This document shows, in pieces, positions 1 to 8,634 of a stretch of DNA of 64,000 bases. Source of the stretch: Paenibacillus sp. SZ31 (GTDB taxonomy: Bacteria > Bacillota > Bacilli > Paenibacillales > Paenibacillaceae); contig NZ_JABBEA010000003.1 of NCBI RefSeq assembly GCF_012912005.1, positions 248,001 to 312,000 on the forward strand, written 5' to 3'. The notes under the pieces are model-generated. The model saw only the letters and a program-made list of their open reading frames with translations, had not been told where the DNA came from and searched no databases. Position numbers and translations under genes: made by a program. The first letter of the stretch is position 1. Each line of letters starts with the position of its first letter.

Positions 1-161
1 GAGATGATGATATCCGGGCGTTGCCGCTCAATTAAAGCAAGCGCTTCCAATCCATCTTGAGCTATACCGATCAGTTCTGTTCCCAATCGGGACCAGTTCA
101 CGACACTGGAGATCCCGTCCGAGATCATAAATTCATCATCAACCAACAAAACCTTGTACAT
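1..161 (-). CDS. Response regulator, receiver N-terminus (partial)
   Basis: The 53 visible residues begin MYKVLLVDDEFMISDG, the classic receiver start with the acidic Asp-Asp pair after the first beta strand; the ERQRPDII segment leads to the phospho-acceptor strand, which lies outside the window. In Paenibacillus such N-termini usually belong to YesN/AraC-type regulators paired with a sensor kinase, but the output domain is not visible, so this is inference. Start 161 is chosen because an AGGAGG (171-176) sits 9 nt upstream; an in-frame ATG at 170 would leave no spacer. The gene is cut by the window edge. Confidence 0.85.
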   Translation of the reverse strand, partial: MYKVLLVDDEFMISDGISSVVNWSRLGTELIGIAQDGLEALALIERQRPDIII

Positions 162-343
162 CGTATGCATCCTCCTGCCTTTAACCAGTTCCATTCTATT
201 ATATGGGCATTATGCACAAATAGAGGAGAGAACGTTGATTGACATGGGATTAAAGTTTAACAAATCTGATTTCTGAACAATCCTGTCTCATCTCATCGGG
301 AAAATCATTCGCTGGCACGGCTATTGGAGTTAGTCTCTGTAAA

Positions 344-381
344 GACAAAATAACCATCACCCCGCTACTGGGGTGATGGTT
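344..381 (-). terminator. Rho-independent terminator of the MFS gene
   Basis: A perfect 12-bp stem (352-363 with 370-381, AACCATCACCCC) is followed on the minus strand by a T-rich run. It lies downstream of the MFS permease stop. Confidence 0.75.
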
Positions 382-445
382 ATCCTCGCTTCATTTTACA
401 ATATCATCAGGGTATGGGTACGGACGGAGTAATTCCGGTACAACA

Positions 446-1672
446 TTACGCATCCATCCCATACTCCTTCACTTCACGATTGCGGTTCAACACCGCGTGC
501 AGCACAAAACCAAGTACCGCAATAGCTGCTGTGCCTGTTGCCAGCCACGCTACAGGAATAAGTCCCTGTTTGTCATACATGACCCCCATCGCATAGGGGC
601 CGATAACCCGTCCAACCGCACCGATCCCACCCGATATCCCGATGTAAAAGGGTGCCGCACTGCCCGCATGCTCCGATATAAAGGCAGGCGTTGCAGGGGA
701 GATCAACATCTCCCCAAATGTGGCCAGTACCATTGCAAGCACCATGCCCGGATAGCTGTACATGGTAATCATGACAATGTAGGCCATGCCATAGAATACC
801 GCACTTGCGGTCATCTGGGCAGTGGAGGTACGGGCCATGGTCCGTTTTACCCAACTGGTGAAAGGTTGGCCTACAAAGATCAGCACCCCGTTCAGGGTCC
901 AGAGCAGACCGTACATTCTTTTTTCCATACCCTCAGAAATGATATACGGGGACACACCTGTGTTCCAGATGGAATTTCCGAATAACAGGAACAGCACCCC
1001 CAAGCTCATAAACAGATATAACCGGGTATTGCCCAGCAATGCCCAAACGCCCGGCCCATCGGGAACGGTTTTGCGTTTCGTCAGATGCACTTCCCCCTGA
1101 TCCGGTTCGACTCGCGATAGATAATACCAGAAGAAAATCGCAAACCCGGCTGAGGTCACTCCGTTCAATACAAAGCTGAGGTGATAGGAAAAGTCAGCCA
1201 GGAAACCACTCAGCGCCGTACCAATCGCCACCCCGATATTGTTCGCTACATAGATAATATTGAATAATTCGCCACGTCGCTCCGCAAACCGAAAGCCAAT
1301 AAAGGCCTGAATCGCTGGCAGCGACAATGAACTGAACAGGCCAATCCAGCCCATCGCACATATAAATACGACCCAATACGCACTAATCCAGGGCAGCGCA
1401 AACAAACCTAACGCATTAAGCGCCAGTGAACCAATGATCAGCTTCTTCACGCCCACCCGATGATACAACGAACCTCCAAGCAGTTGTCCGAAGATACCAC
1501 CCAGGGACTGAATGAGGATTACAAAACCCGCGTTAGCCATCGTTCTTCCAAGCTCATCAAACACATACATGGTGGTCAGCGGCCACATCAATGCACTGCC
1601 GGTTGCGTTAACCAGACTTGCTAACAAAAATATTCTCACTTCTTTTGGATAGTTATCCAGCCATCTCATCAT
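446..1672 (-). CDS. MFS transporter
   Basis: A 408-residue, highly hydrophobic protein with about 12 predicted membrane segments and the usual MFS cytoplasmic loop after TM2 (GGSLYHRVGVKK, residues about 66-77). MFS proteins move small solutes or drugs across the cytoplasmic membrane by proton coupling; the substrate cannot be read from the sequence. Closest in feel to the Bacillus drug-efflux type MFS group, which is inference. Start ATG 1672 has AAGGAG 9-10 nt upstream; a second ATG follows directly. It is a single-gene unit bounded by terminators on both sides. Confidence 0.85.
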   Translation of the reverse strand: MMRWLDNYPKEVRIFLLASLVNATGSALMWPLTTMYVFDELGRTMANAGFVILIQSLGGIFGQLLGGSLYHRVGVKKLIIGSLALNALGLFALPWISAYWVVFICAMGWIGLFSSLSLPAIQAFIGFRFAERRGELFNIIYVANNIGVAIGTALSGFLADFSYHLSFVLNGVTSAGFAIFFWYYLSRVEPDQGEVHLTKRKTVPDGPGVWALLGNTRLYLFMSLGVLFLLFGNSIWNTGVSPYIISEGMEKRMYGLLWTLNGVLIFVGQPFTSWVKRTMARTSTAQMTASAVFYGMAYIVMITMYSYPGMVLAMVLATFGEMLISPATPAFISEHAGSAAPFYIGISGGIGAVGRVIGPYAMGVMYDKQGLIPVAWLATGTAAIAVLGFVLHAVLNRNREVKEYGMDA

Positions 1673-1723
1673 CTCTAGTTCATTCTCCTTAATACTCTAC
1701 AGAACGTTTTACCATATCAAAAC

Positions 1724-1768
1724 AAAAAAAGCCTTAGCCCTGACGGCATAACCAGCCAGAGCGAAGGC
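1724..1768 (-). terminator. Terminator of the molybdopterin oxidoreductase gene
   Basis: Imperfect hairpin (1731-1743 with 1755-1768, one mismatch and G-U pairs) followed on the minus strand by seven T residues. It separates the oxidoreductase from the MFS gene. Confidence 0.75.
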
Positions 1769-1860
1769 CTTTGGAAGTGTTACTTTTTATTGCTCTTTAG
1801 ATCCTGATACATTTTGTTCTTTGTTTATCTTACCTCAAAAAAATCACCCTGCAAGCACAC

Positions 1861-3924
1861 TCATTGACGCTTCACTTCAACAGTGGCCGAGAAGAAGGTC
1901 GCCCCGTTACCCATGTCCGACAACCGATTCGAAGTGAGTGAATTCGCCCGCTGCTTCTTCCCGTCACCATCCCACCATAAGCCTTGGCTGATGACGGTTC
2001 CCGGCAACATAGCCTCACTTACCTTGGCGGTAAGTTCGATACGTCCACGATCATTCCATACCACTACAGCATCCCCATCCTCCACGTTTCTGCGGGCAGC
2101 ATCCTCCGGGTGCATTTGCAATAGAGGCATCTTTTCCAAACGCTGATGTTTGGCTGAATTGCCAAAGGTGGAGTTCAGGAAATTATGGTTTGGCGGTGAC
2201 AGGAACATCAATGGATAGGTATCGGCAGGTCCAGCCGGATTCTCCCCATCATATCCTTCAACCAGAGCACTATAGGTAGGGAGCGGCGGAAGCCCTCTCT
2301 GTTCCATCGTCTCGGAATACAATTCAATTTTGCCTGAAGGTGTGGGCAGCTGATCCAGATATGCAGCATGTGGCGTCATATCCAGCTTCACGAATCGATG
2401 TTCCTTCAGTCCCTCCAACGTGACTCCATTCATGTAGGGGTTGCCTGTGCCCTGAAGTGCGTCCTCAATCATCTGTTCCGGCGTTTCTCCGAAGATTGCA
2501 GGATCGTACCCCATAGCCTGCCCAAGCAGTGAGAACAGTTCCACATTGCTCTTGCTCTCCCCAATCGGTGCAATTACCGGCTCTTGCAGATGGACGTACT
2601 GATGCCAATAAGAGGTGTACAGGTCTGTCGCTTCAAATGAAGATGTGGCTGGCAACAAGATATCTGCATATTTCGCCGTATCCGTCATGAACAGATCATG
2701 CACAACCGTGAACAGATCCTCCCGTGCAAAACCTCGCTCTACCCGCTCGGTATCCGGTGCCACCACCAATGGATTGCTGCAGTAAACCATCATCGCCCGG
2801 ATTGGCTGCTCTGCTTCCAGCAACGCTTCACCAATCCGGTTCATGTTCACCACTCGCGGCTCCGGATTCTGCCGCAGTTCTGGACGTTCCAGCGCGTCGC
2901 TATTTGTGCTCGCGTAGCTGTTGGTTCGAACGGCACCGCCGCCTTGCTTCAGCCATTGTCCTGTGATGGCAGGCAGACATGCAACGCTACGCACGTTCAT
3001 CCCACCATTATCATGGTGCTGGAGGCCGTTGCCGATGTGAATATGAGCCGCATGTGCGTTGCCGTATAGTTCGGCCAGCTCCACAATGGTCTCCTCCGGC
3101 ACGCCCGTAATGCGTGCAACGCGGTCAGGGGTGTAACTTCGGACATGATCACGAAGTGCCTCATGACCCACCGTATACTTTTGCATAAACGCTTCATCCG
3201 TTAGGCCCCGTTCGAACAACACATGCATCAATCCCAACGCCAGTGCGCTGTCCGTGCCCGGATATAGAGGAATAAACCAGTCGCCCCATTGGGCCGTACG
3301 ATTGCGATGAACGTCGATGACGACGATCTTGGCGCCTTTTTTGCGGGCTTTCTCCGCCAAAACAACCTGGTGCATATTGGTACTGACGATATTGCCACCC
3401 CACACCAGGATGAGATCCGCATGCTCCGTATCTTCTGGCACCGTTCCCCGGTTGGCGCCCATCGTATATTTCCAGCCGGTATTTCCAGCAGAGTTACAGA
3501 TCGTCTGCTCCAGTACACTCGCACCAAGCGCATTGAAGAAACGCCGATCCATACCGTCTACGCCGAGAATGCCCATGTTACCGTAAAAGCTGTAGGGCAG
3601 GATGCTCTCCGGGCCGTAGGTTTCGGACAATGCAGTGAATTTGGTCGTAATCTCGCGAATCGCTTCATCCCAACTCATTCGTTCGAACTTGCCTTCGCCT
3701 TTGGCTCCTACACGTTTCATCGGATATTGTAGACGCTCGGGATGATACACCCGCTCGGTCATATTTCTGACTTTATTACAAATGGCACCCTTGGTGATCG
3801 GATGATCCGGATTACCTGCCACCTTCACAATTTTACCGTTCTCTTTATGTAACAACAGACCACAAGTGTCCGGACAATCGAGCGGGCATACCGCTGCAAA
3901 TACCCCATTCTCCTGATCGATCAT
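1861..3924 (-). CDS. Molybdopterin-dependent oxidoreductase, YoaE-like
   Basis: A 687-residue member of the DMSO-reductase/formate-dehydrogenase superfamily. The N-terminal [4Fe-4S] ligands are C13, C17, C21 and C49 (CPLDCPDTC ... GAIC). The middle holds molybdopterin folds (NRGTVPEDTEHADLILVWGG; IGNGLQHHDNGG) and the C-terminal about 110 residues form the dinucleotide-binding domain (LMFLSPPNHNFLNSTFGN). Length and FeS motif match Bacillus subtilis YoaE (about 680 residues), whose substrate is not established. No signal peptide or Tat motif is visible, so it is probably cytoplasmic. The next minus-strand gene upstream is a formate/nitrite-family channel, which could suggest formate chemistry, but the two have separate terminators. 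Start ATG 3924 has a GGGGGAG ribosome site. Confidence 0.88.
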   Translation of the reverse strand: MIDQENGVFAAVCPLDCPDTCGLLLHKENGKIVKVAGNPDHPITKGAICNKVRNMTERVYHPERLQYPMKRVGAKGEGKFERMSWDEAIREITTKFTALSETYGPESILPYSFYGNMGILGVDGMDRRFFNALGASVLEQTICNSAGNTGWKYTMGANRGTVPEDTEHADLILVWGGNIVSTNMHQVVLAEKARKKGAKIVVIDVHRNRTAQWGDWFIPLYPGTDSALALGLMHVLFERGLTDEAFMQKYTVGHEALRDHVRSYTPDRVARITGVPEETIVELAELYGNAHAAHIHIGNGLQHHDNGGMNVRSVACLPAITGQWLKQGGGAVRTNSYASTNSDALERPELRQNPEPRVVNMNRIGEALLEAEQPIRAMMVYCSNPLVVAPDTERVERGFAREDLFTVVHDLFMTDTAKYADILLPATSSFEATDLYTSYWHQYVHLQEPVIAPIGESKSNVELFSLLGQAMGYDPAIFGETPEQMIEDALQGTGNPYMNGVTLEGLKEHRFVKLDMTPHAAYLDQLPTPSGKIELYSETMEQRGLPPLPTYSALVEGYDGENPAGPADTYPLMFLSPPNHNFLNSTFGNSAKHQRLEKMPLLQMHPEDAARRNVEDGDAVVVWNDRGRIELTAKVSEAMLPGTVISQGLWWDGDGKKQRANSLTSNRLSDMGNGATFFSATVEVKRQ

Positions 3925-4159
3925 CGTATGGCTCCCCCTCTTTAAAAAACTATCCCTATATCATATCTTCTTCGAGGTTATCACGTAAAGAGAACAGTAT
4001 ATTTTCGCCTAATATTAACCGCTATAGCAGCTTTAAATTATTTTCAAAAAAATGTTTTATCGTTTGATTCAACTTCAGAATTCAGGGGTAAATTAAAAAT
4101 AAGGCATTAGGCTAGTGTTTCCCCACTTCCTCCTCATGCCATATCATGGACCACTCCCG

Positions 4160-4210
4160 AAATTCGCCATGAACAGGTTTCGTTCCCCCGAACCTTGTCA
4201 TGGCGAATTT
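4160..4210 (+). other. Strong inverted repeat, terminator-like on the + strand
   Basis: Arms 4160-4182 and 4189-4210 (AAATTCGCCATG ... CATGGCGAATTT) form a near-perfect stem of about 21 bp with a short C-rich loop, followed on the + strand by TTTATTTTG. No + strand gene precedes it. It may end an unannotated small RNA read from the 3925-4160 gap, or act as a processing signal; no coding frame was seen in the gap. Confidence 0.45.
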
Positions 4211-4239
4211 ATTTTGCGTTAAACTTCAATAAAGGACAC

Positions 4240-4303
4240 AAAAAAAAGATTCCGGCCTGCTCCATCACAGCATATTTGCCATGAACCGAGCAAAGTCAGA
4301 ATC
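4240..4303 (-). terminator. Terminator of the formate/nitrite channel gene
   Basis: Hairpin between 4248-4263 and 4288-4303 (GATTC ... GAATC outer pairs, imperfect stem with a long loop) followed on the minus strand by eight T residues. Confidence 0.6.
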
Positions 4304-4367
4304 GTCTTCACTTCTATGTGTATATGATATACGTGTATCGAGTAATGCATTGTAGTGCTATGTTCCG

Positions 4368-5219
4368 CTACGCCTGCTTGCTCAACATCACTCTACCCTC
4401 CGTCTCCACAGGTTCGATTGACGTTACTACCTCTGGTTTCACTTTCGGCTCAGCTTGGCGCAGGTACACCACCCAATAGGCTGCAGCTACAAACAGAGCA
4501 CCACCAGTCAGATTGCCGAGCCACACCGGAATGAAATTCATCACATATTGTCCCCACGAATAATGTCCTTCGAAAATTGCAGCCGGAATGAGAAACATAT
4601 TGGCTACAACGTGCTGGAATCCAATAGCCACAAACGCCATCGTTGGAAACCAAATACCCAGTACCTTGCCACTCATCGTATCGGATGCATAAGATAGCCA
4701 TACTGCCAGCGCCACCAGCCAGTTACAGCCGATGCCAGAGATAAAAGCCTGTAGGAAGCCATCATGCAGCTTATGCCCAGCCATATCCACCACTTTTGCC
4801 AGATATACACCCTCTCCAGTCAGACCAAGCACATGTCCAAACGCGTACGCGACAAACAAAGCTCCAACAAAGTTACCAATCGTCACTAAGGTTAGATTTT
4901 TCAACATGCTGCCCGCGGATAATTTTCGAGCAATCGTTGCAAGCGGAACTGCCATCATGTTACCTGTCAGCAGCTCTCCTCCACCAATGAGTACCATGAT
5001 CAATCCCACCGGGAACACCGCTGCTCCAATCAGATTAACCAGGCTCCCCCACTCTGCTGGCGCAGAAGCAATCACCCGAATATCCAGTAGAAAACCCAGC
5101 GCAATAAAAGCCCCTGCCAGAAAACTGAGTACCAAGACAGAAGACACCGGATATTGCGCCTTTTTCATGCCTGTTTGCGCCGTATATTGTGCAACCTCAA
5201 GAGGTGTTTTCGCTGCCAT
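4368..5219 (-). CDS. Formate/nitrite transporter (FNT) family channel
   Basis: About 283 residues with six membrane helices and typical FNT features: an amphipathic N-terminus (TPLEVAQYTAQTG), the GGELLTGNMM loop motif and GIGCNWLVALAVW near TM4, then QHVVANMF. FNT pentamers pass formate, nitrite or hydrosulfide through the cytoplasmic membrane. The protein could serve formate export during fermentation or nitrite uptake; the FNR-type promoter fits anaerobic use. Start is uncertain: ATG 5219 lies 12 nt after AAGGAG, ATG 5228 only 3 nt after it, and ATG 5240 has no ribosome site. It stands alone between a terminator and its own promoter. Confidence 0.88.
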   Translation of the reverse strand: MAAKTPLEVAQYTAQTGMKKAQYPVSSVLVLSFLAGAFIALGFLLDIRVIASAPAEWGSLVNLIGAAVFPVGLIMVLIGGGELLTGNMMAVPLATIARKLSAGSMLKNLTLVTIGNFVGALFVAYAFGHVLGLTGEGVYLAKVVDMAGHKLHDGFLQAFISGIGCNWLVALAVWLSYASDTMSGKVLGIWFPTMAFVAIGFQHVVANMFLIPAAIFEGHYSWGQYVMNFIPVWLGNLTGGALFVAAAYWVVYLRQAEPKVKPEVVTSIEPVETEGRVMLSKQA

Positions 5220-5307
5220 ATCGTTCATCCTCTCCTTCATTGTTCATTCATCATTACAATAAAATCATTGGGAAACTCTTCGGGTAGGCGTTGAATGCCA
5301 TATCCTA

Positions 5308-5350
5308 ATTGTATCTCGGTCCTATACAAAACTTTGTGCAAATTATCACA
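5308..5350 (-). promoter_or_regulatory. FNR-type activated promoter of the FNT gene
   Basis: TGTGCAAATTATCACA (5335-5350) matches TGTGA-N6-TCACA with one mismatch. On the minus strand it is followed after exactly 21 nt by TACAAT (5313-5308), placing the box centre at about -41.5 from the expected start near 5301. No good -35 is present, as expected for a class II activated promoter. A Rex reading of the same palindrome is possible but the geometry favours activation. Confidence 0.65.
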
Positions 5351-5443
5351 ATGTTGTTTATAAAAGTCGCTATTACGATTGTCATTGAATGACTCTGACA
5401 GCAAGAGATATCGTGCATGTTACTTACACCACCTTACAGATAT

Positions 5444-5477
5444 ACAAAAAAAGACTGACGATATGCTCGCCAGCCTT
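5444..5477 (-). terminator. Terminator of the NADH oxidase gene
   Basis: An 11-bp stem (5451-5461 with 5467-5477, two G-U pairs) followed on the minus strand by a run of T. It lies 49 nt beyond the NADH oxidase stop. Confidence 0.75.
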
Positions 5478-5525
5478 TGTGCATTTTATGGTTCATTATT
5501 TTATATCAACATCTATTCTGCTTCC

Positions 5526-6887
5526 TTACACCATTGCTGGTGCTTTCACTTCTACTGGTGGCAATGCTTGCAGACCCGCCGTGTTCAAGAAGTTCCACGG
5601 TTTGTTGTAATGTGGCTGGAAGAAGAAGTCGATGAAGGCCAGCTCATCTACGGTCATGTTGTTTTGGATGCAGACCGAGATCGTATTAATCGATTGAGTC
5701 AGATCAACCTGTGACATTACTTGTGCTCCGACGATGCGACGAGTAGCCTGTTCATATACCACTTTAAGCAACAGTTTCTCCGCCGTTGGCATGAACTCCG
5801 GACGGTAGCTGTCTTCCAGTACGACGGCTTCCACAATCAGACCTTCGTCAGCAGCAGACGTTTCCGTCATGCCTGTACCCGCGATATTTTGCTCATAAAT
5901 TTTAATACCCGATGTTCCTTGTGTACCCATATACGGTGTCGTAGGACGTACCAGGTTACGAGCTACCAGTGTCCCCATCCGCACGGCGTTAGTCGCCAGT
6001 GGAATGTACGCTGCTTTGCCTGTCGGGTTGTAATGAATAGCACAGCTGTCACCCGCAGCGAAGATGTCTTTTTGACTAGTTTTCATATATTTATCCACGA
6101 CGATTGCGCCGTTCGGCAGCATATCCACTTGGCCTTTGAGCAGTTCGGTATTTGGACGGAAGCCGATGCACAGAATAACCAAATCCGTTTCAAACTCCCC
6201 TTTGGACGTGATTACCTTAGTCACTTTGCCATTCTCTCCAGTAAACTTCTGTACCGTTTGACCAAGAGCCAGCTTGATGCCGCGTCCAGTCAGCGTATCT
6301 TCGATTGCATCCGTGAATTCAGGGTCCAGGTATTTGTTCAAAATCCGGTCCACACTGTCGATCAGGGTAACTTCCTTGCCGTTCATCTGGAAAGCCTCAA
6401 CCAGTTCTACGCCGATATATCCTGCACCCACAACGGTAACGCGTTTGGCATCTTTGGCTTTTTCAATAATCGTGTTGGAGTGATTGTAGTTTTTGCAAAG
6501 TAAAATGTTGTCCATCTCAATGCCTTCAAGCTTCGGAACGACAGGCCATGAACCAGTTGTTACGATCAGTTTGTCAAACGTATCTTCAAATTCTTCCCCA
6601 GTTTGCAGGTTTTTAGCCTGAAGGGTATGACCCTTGGCATCAACTGCTGTTACTTCATGAAGCATCTTGGTCACTACACCGAGATCTGCCAGTTGATTAG
6701 GCGAAGAATAGAACAAACCGTCAGGGTCTTTCACAACTCCACCTACGTAGAGCGCAATGCCACAAGATAGGAAGGAGATATTATCATTGCGCTCATACAC
6801 CGTGATGGTAGCATCCGGGTACAATTTGGCGGTGTTTACGATGGCTGCGGTCCCTGCGTGTGTACATCCGATAACTGCGATTTTCAT
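5526..6887 (-). CDS. nox: NADH oxidase / CoA-disulfide-reductase family flavoprotein
   Basis: A 453-residue pyridine-nucleotide disulfide oxidoreductase. It has the FAD Rossmann start MKIAVIGCTHAG, a single redox Cys42 in SFLSCGIAL, a NAD(P) Rossmann motif VVGAGYIGVELVE in the middle, the FAD ribityl motif DIFAAGDS, and the C-terminal dimerisation domain ending in FFQPHYNKPWNFL. This Cys42 architecture is that of water-forming NADH oxidase (Nox), NADH peroxidase and CoA-disulfide reductase; Nox is preferred, and regenerates NAD+ while removing O2. ATG 6887 is preceded by GAGGAGG (6897-6903); a longer in-frame ATG at 6956 lies inside an operator and has no ribosome site. The promoter carries three redox-type palindromes. 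Confidence 0.88.
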   Translation of the reverse strand: MKIAVIGCTHAGTAAIVNTAKLYPDATITVYERNDNISFLSCGIALYVGGVVKDPDGLFYSSPNQLADLGVVTKMLHEVTAVDAKGHTLQAKNLQTGEEFEDTFDKLIVTTGSWPVVPKLEGIEMDNILLCKNYNHSNTIIEKAKDAKRVTVVGAGYIGVELVEAFQMNGKEVTLIDSVDRILNKYLDPEFTDAIEDTLTGRGIKLALGQTVQKFTGENGKVTKVITSKGEFETDLVILCIGFRPNTELLKGQVDMLPNGAIVVDKYMKTSQKDIFAAGDSCAIHYNPTGKAAYIPLATNAVRMGTLVARNLVRPTTPYMGTQGTSGIKIYEQNIAGTGMTETSAADEGLIVEAVVLEDSYRPEFMPTAEKLLLKVVYEQATRRIVGAQVMSQVDLTQSINTISVCIQNNMTVDELAFIDFFFQPHYNKPWNFLNTAGLQALPPVEVKAPAMV

Positions 6888-6941
6888 TAAAAGTTCCTCC
6901 TCGAAATATATAAATGAGTTTGAATATAAGGTTTTTGTAGT

Positions 6942-6992
6942 TGTGAAATATTTCACTTCTTAATCGATACTGTGTATGTGATTTATTTCACT
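6942..6992 (-). promoter_or_regulatory. Two downstream Rex/FNR-type palindromes in the nox leader
   Basis: TGTGAAATATTTCACT (6942-6957) and TGTGATTTATTTCACT (6977-6992) each match TGTGA-N6-TCACA with one mismatch. The first fits the Rex core TTGTGAA-N4-TTCAC exactly. Both lie downstream of the predicted start site (about 6996), a position suited to repression. Confidence 0.6.
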
Positions 6993-7002
6993 TTATACAC
7001 TC

Positions 7003-7031
7003 ATTATAATGTGATCTTTTTCACATTGCAA
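7003..7031 (-). promoter_or_regulatory. nox promoter with operator in the spacer
   Basis: On the minus strand TTGCAA (7031-7026), a 17-nt spacer, then a perfect TATAAT (7008-7003). The spacer contains a perfect TGTGA-N6-TCACA palindrome (7010-7025). A protein bound there would block RNA polymerase, so Rex-like repression relieved by NADH/NAD+ change is inferred. Confidence 0.7.
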
Positions 7032-7247
7032 TAGGTTGAGCAAAAAAAGTTTGTCGAAAGAGGTCTTTTCCCTGTATTCAAGCCTTTCTTCCCTTCGTTT
7101 TATTGATTTCATTTTCCCCGGATTCGGGTGGATTTATGCTATGTAAAGGCTTCCGCGTTCCTGTATGGACGTTTGTAGGTAGAACCTTCTTCTCCATTCA
7201 CGTTTTACTTGTACAAAAATTAAATGGCTTCAATTTTCAATACAGGG

Positions 7248-7277
7248 TTGATTTTTAAATTGGTAAGCGCTTACAAT
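7248..7277 (+). promoter_or_regulatory. Pectate lyase promoter with cre-like operator
   Basis: TTGATT (7248-7253), 18-nt spacer, TACAAT (7272-7277). A perfect dyad GTAAGCGCTTAC (7263-7274) overlaps the -10 and matches the catabolite-responsive element or other LacI-family operators with one mismatch. Carbon catabolite repression by CcpA or a pectin-specific LacI regulator is inferred. The rest of the 6888-7347 gap holds only the nox control region and an AT-rich leader. Confidence 0.55.
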
Positions 7278-7347
7278 AATAACAATCCTTTAAATGGATT
7301 TTATGTAAGTCAACAACCAAATCTCATTTCGTTCAGGAGGCGTTCAT

Positions 7348-8523
7348 TTGAAGAAACGTTCAATGTCTGTTGCTTTCCGCCTGGTTCCCGTTACGCTTGC
7401 CTTCACCATGATGACAACTGGAGTAGCTATCCCCTCTGCTGCTGCTTCTGCCGATCTTGCACCCGTTACAATTAAAACAGAGGTTCTATCCTCCAAAATC
7501 CCAGCAGGTGCCGATGTGTCTTCGCTGCTTCAGAAGTTTAGGGATTTTAGTCATTTTGCAACCGGCGATCTTACCAAGGATACGGCCTATGCCCTAAATA
7601 TCGTTTCGTGGCAAATGCCTCACGGTGGATTTTACAAAGACATGGAAGAGCAATACACAGCCCCTTGGGATGGTGTAACAGCTCGATCAGGCTGGAAAGA
7701 CCCGAATGGCATTGAACTTGGCACCTTCGATAATGATGCGACAACTTCCGAGATCCGATTCCTGGCTGACATGTATGAGAAAACAGGCAATCTGGCCTTT
7801 AAGAACAGTGTCCGTAAAGCGGTGGACTTTATCCTGATTTCCCAATATCCATCTGGAGGTTGGCCTCAGGTTTATCCCAAACGAAGTAATTACTCTGATG
7901 CAGTGACCTACAACGACAATGCCATGGTACAGACGATGCTTTTGTTAGACGATATGGTTGAGCGAAGAAGTGGGTTTAACAACGATATATTGACCACCAA
8001 CGACCGTAGCAAGCTGAAGAAAGCTCTGGATAAAGGGATTGATTATACGCTGAAAGCGCAAATTATCAATGCTGGTCAGCCCACCGTTTGGGGTGCGCAG
8101 CATGATCCTGTGACCTATGCCCCTGTGCCGGGCAGAGCCTATGAGTTAGCCTCCAAGTCGGGATCAGAGTCGGTGGCGATTACTGCTTTTCTGATGTCCA
8201 GGCCTCAGACTCCCGAGATTGAACAAGCCGCCAAAGGAGCTCTCCGATGGTTCGATACGGTACGAGAGAATGGAACCAAGTATAACCGACAAGGACCCGT
8301 GTATTTTGAACCGAATGCAGGGAGTGTGATCTGGTACCGTTTCTATAACGTGGATGAAGATGTGCCTTTCTACGCGGATCGGGATGGACTGAAGTATATG
8401 AACATTCTGGATATCAGTGAGGAACGACGACACGGCTACTCTTGGGCCGGAAGCTATGCTCGTAACCTGCTTAAGCTGGCTTCGGATCAAGGCTATTACA
8501 CGCTAAACCAGCCATTGCCTTAA
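7348..8523 (+). CDS. pelA: Secreted pectate lyase, polysaccharide lyase family 10
   Basis: A 391-residue protein with a Sec signal peptide (KKR start, hydrophobic core, cut near ASA-D at about residue 34). The mature part shows the PL10 Pel-15E/PelA pattern: FATGDLTKDTAYALNIVSWQMPHGG, then WDGVTARSGWKDPNGIELGTFDNDATTSEIRFLA and the strongly conserved YPSGGWPQVYPKR. PL10 enzymes cleave polygalacturonate by calcium-dependent beta-elimination outside the cell. The start is TTG 7348: AGGAGG (7335-7340) lies 7 nt upstream, while the first ATG (codon 6) would shorten the signal peptide. It is monocistronic and under a cre-like promoter. Confidence 0.9.
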   Translation: MKKRSMSVAFRLVPVTLAFTMMTTGVAIPSAAASADLAPVTIKTEVLSSKIPAGADVSSLLQKFRDFSHFATGDLTKDTAYALNIVSWQMPHGGFYKDMEEQYTAPWDGVTARSGWKDPNGIELGTFDNDATTSEIRFLADMYEKTGNLAFKNSVRKAVDFILISQYPSGGWPQVYPKRSNYSDAVTYNDNAMVQTMLLLDDMVERRSGFNNDILTTNDRSKLKKALDKGIDYTLKAQIINAGQPTVWGAQHDPVTYAPVPGRAYELASKSGSESVAITAFLMSRPQTPEIEQAAKGALRWFDTVRENGTKYNRQGPVYFEPNAGSVIWYRFYNVDEDVPFYADRDGLKYMNILDISEERRHGYSWAGSYARNLLKLASDQGYYTLNQPLP

Positions 8524-8581
8524 TCAGGGAACCAACCTCTACCTACTGAGAGACTGAAGCTACGTCGTATACGAAGTCAAC

Positions 8582-8619
8582 TTAAAAAAGCCTATCCTCG
8601 CTAATGCAAGGATAGGCTT
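8582..8619. terminator. Convergent terminator between pectate lyase and glutathione peroxidase
   Basis: Perfect stem AAGCCTATCCT/AGGATAGGCTT (8589-8598 with 8609-8619), with a six-A run on its left giving a T tract on the minus strand. It serves the minus-strand peroxidase best and may also stop the + strand lyase. Confidence 0.75.
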
Positions 8620-8634
8620 CTCAACGTTCATGTA

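Noticed and set aside
1861..5219. Calling the oxidoreductase and channel a formate dehydrogenase-transport operon
   Set aside because: A strong terminator and a separate promoter lie between them, and the oxidoreductase substrate cannot be read.
6888..6956. Upstream extension of the NADH oxidase by 23 residues
   Set aside because: It would start inside a Rex-type box, lacks a ribosome site, and the shorter start has GAGGAGG.
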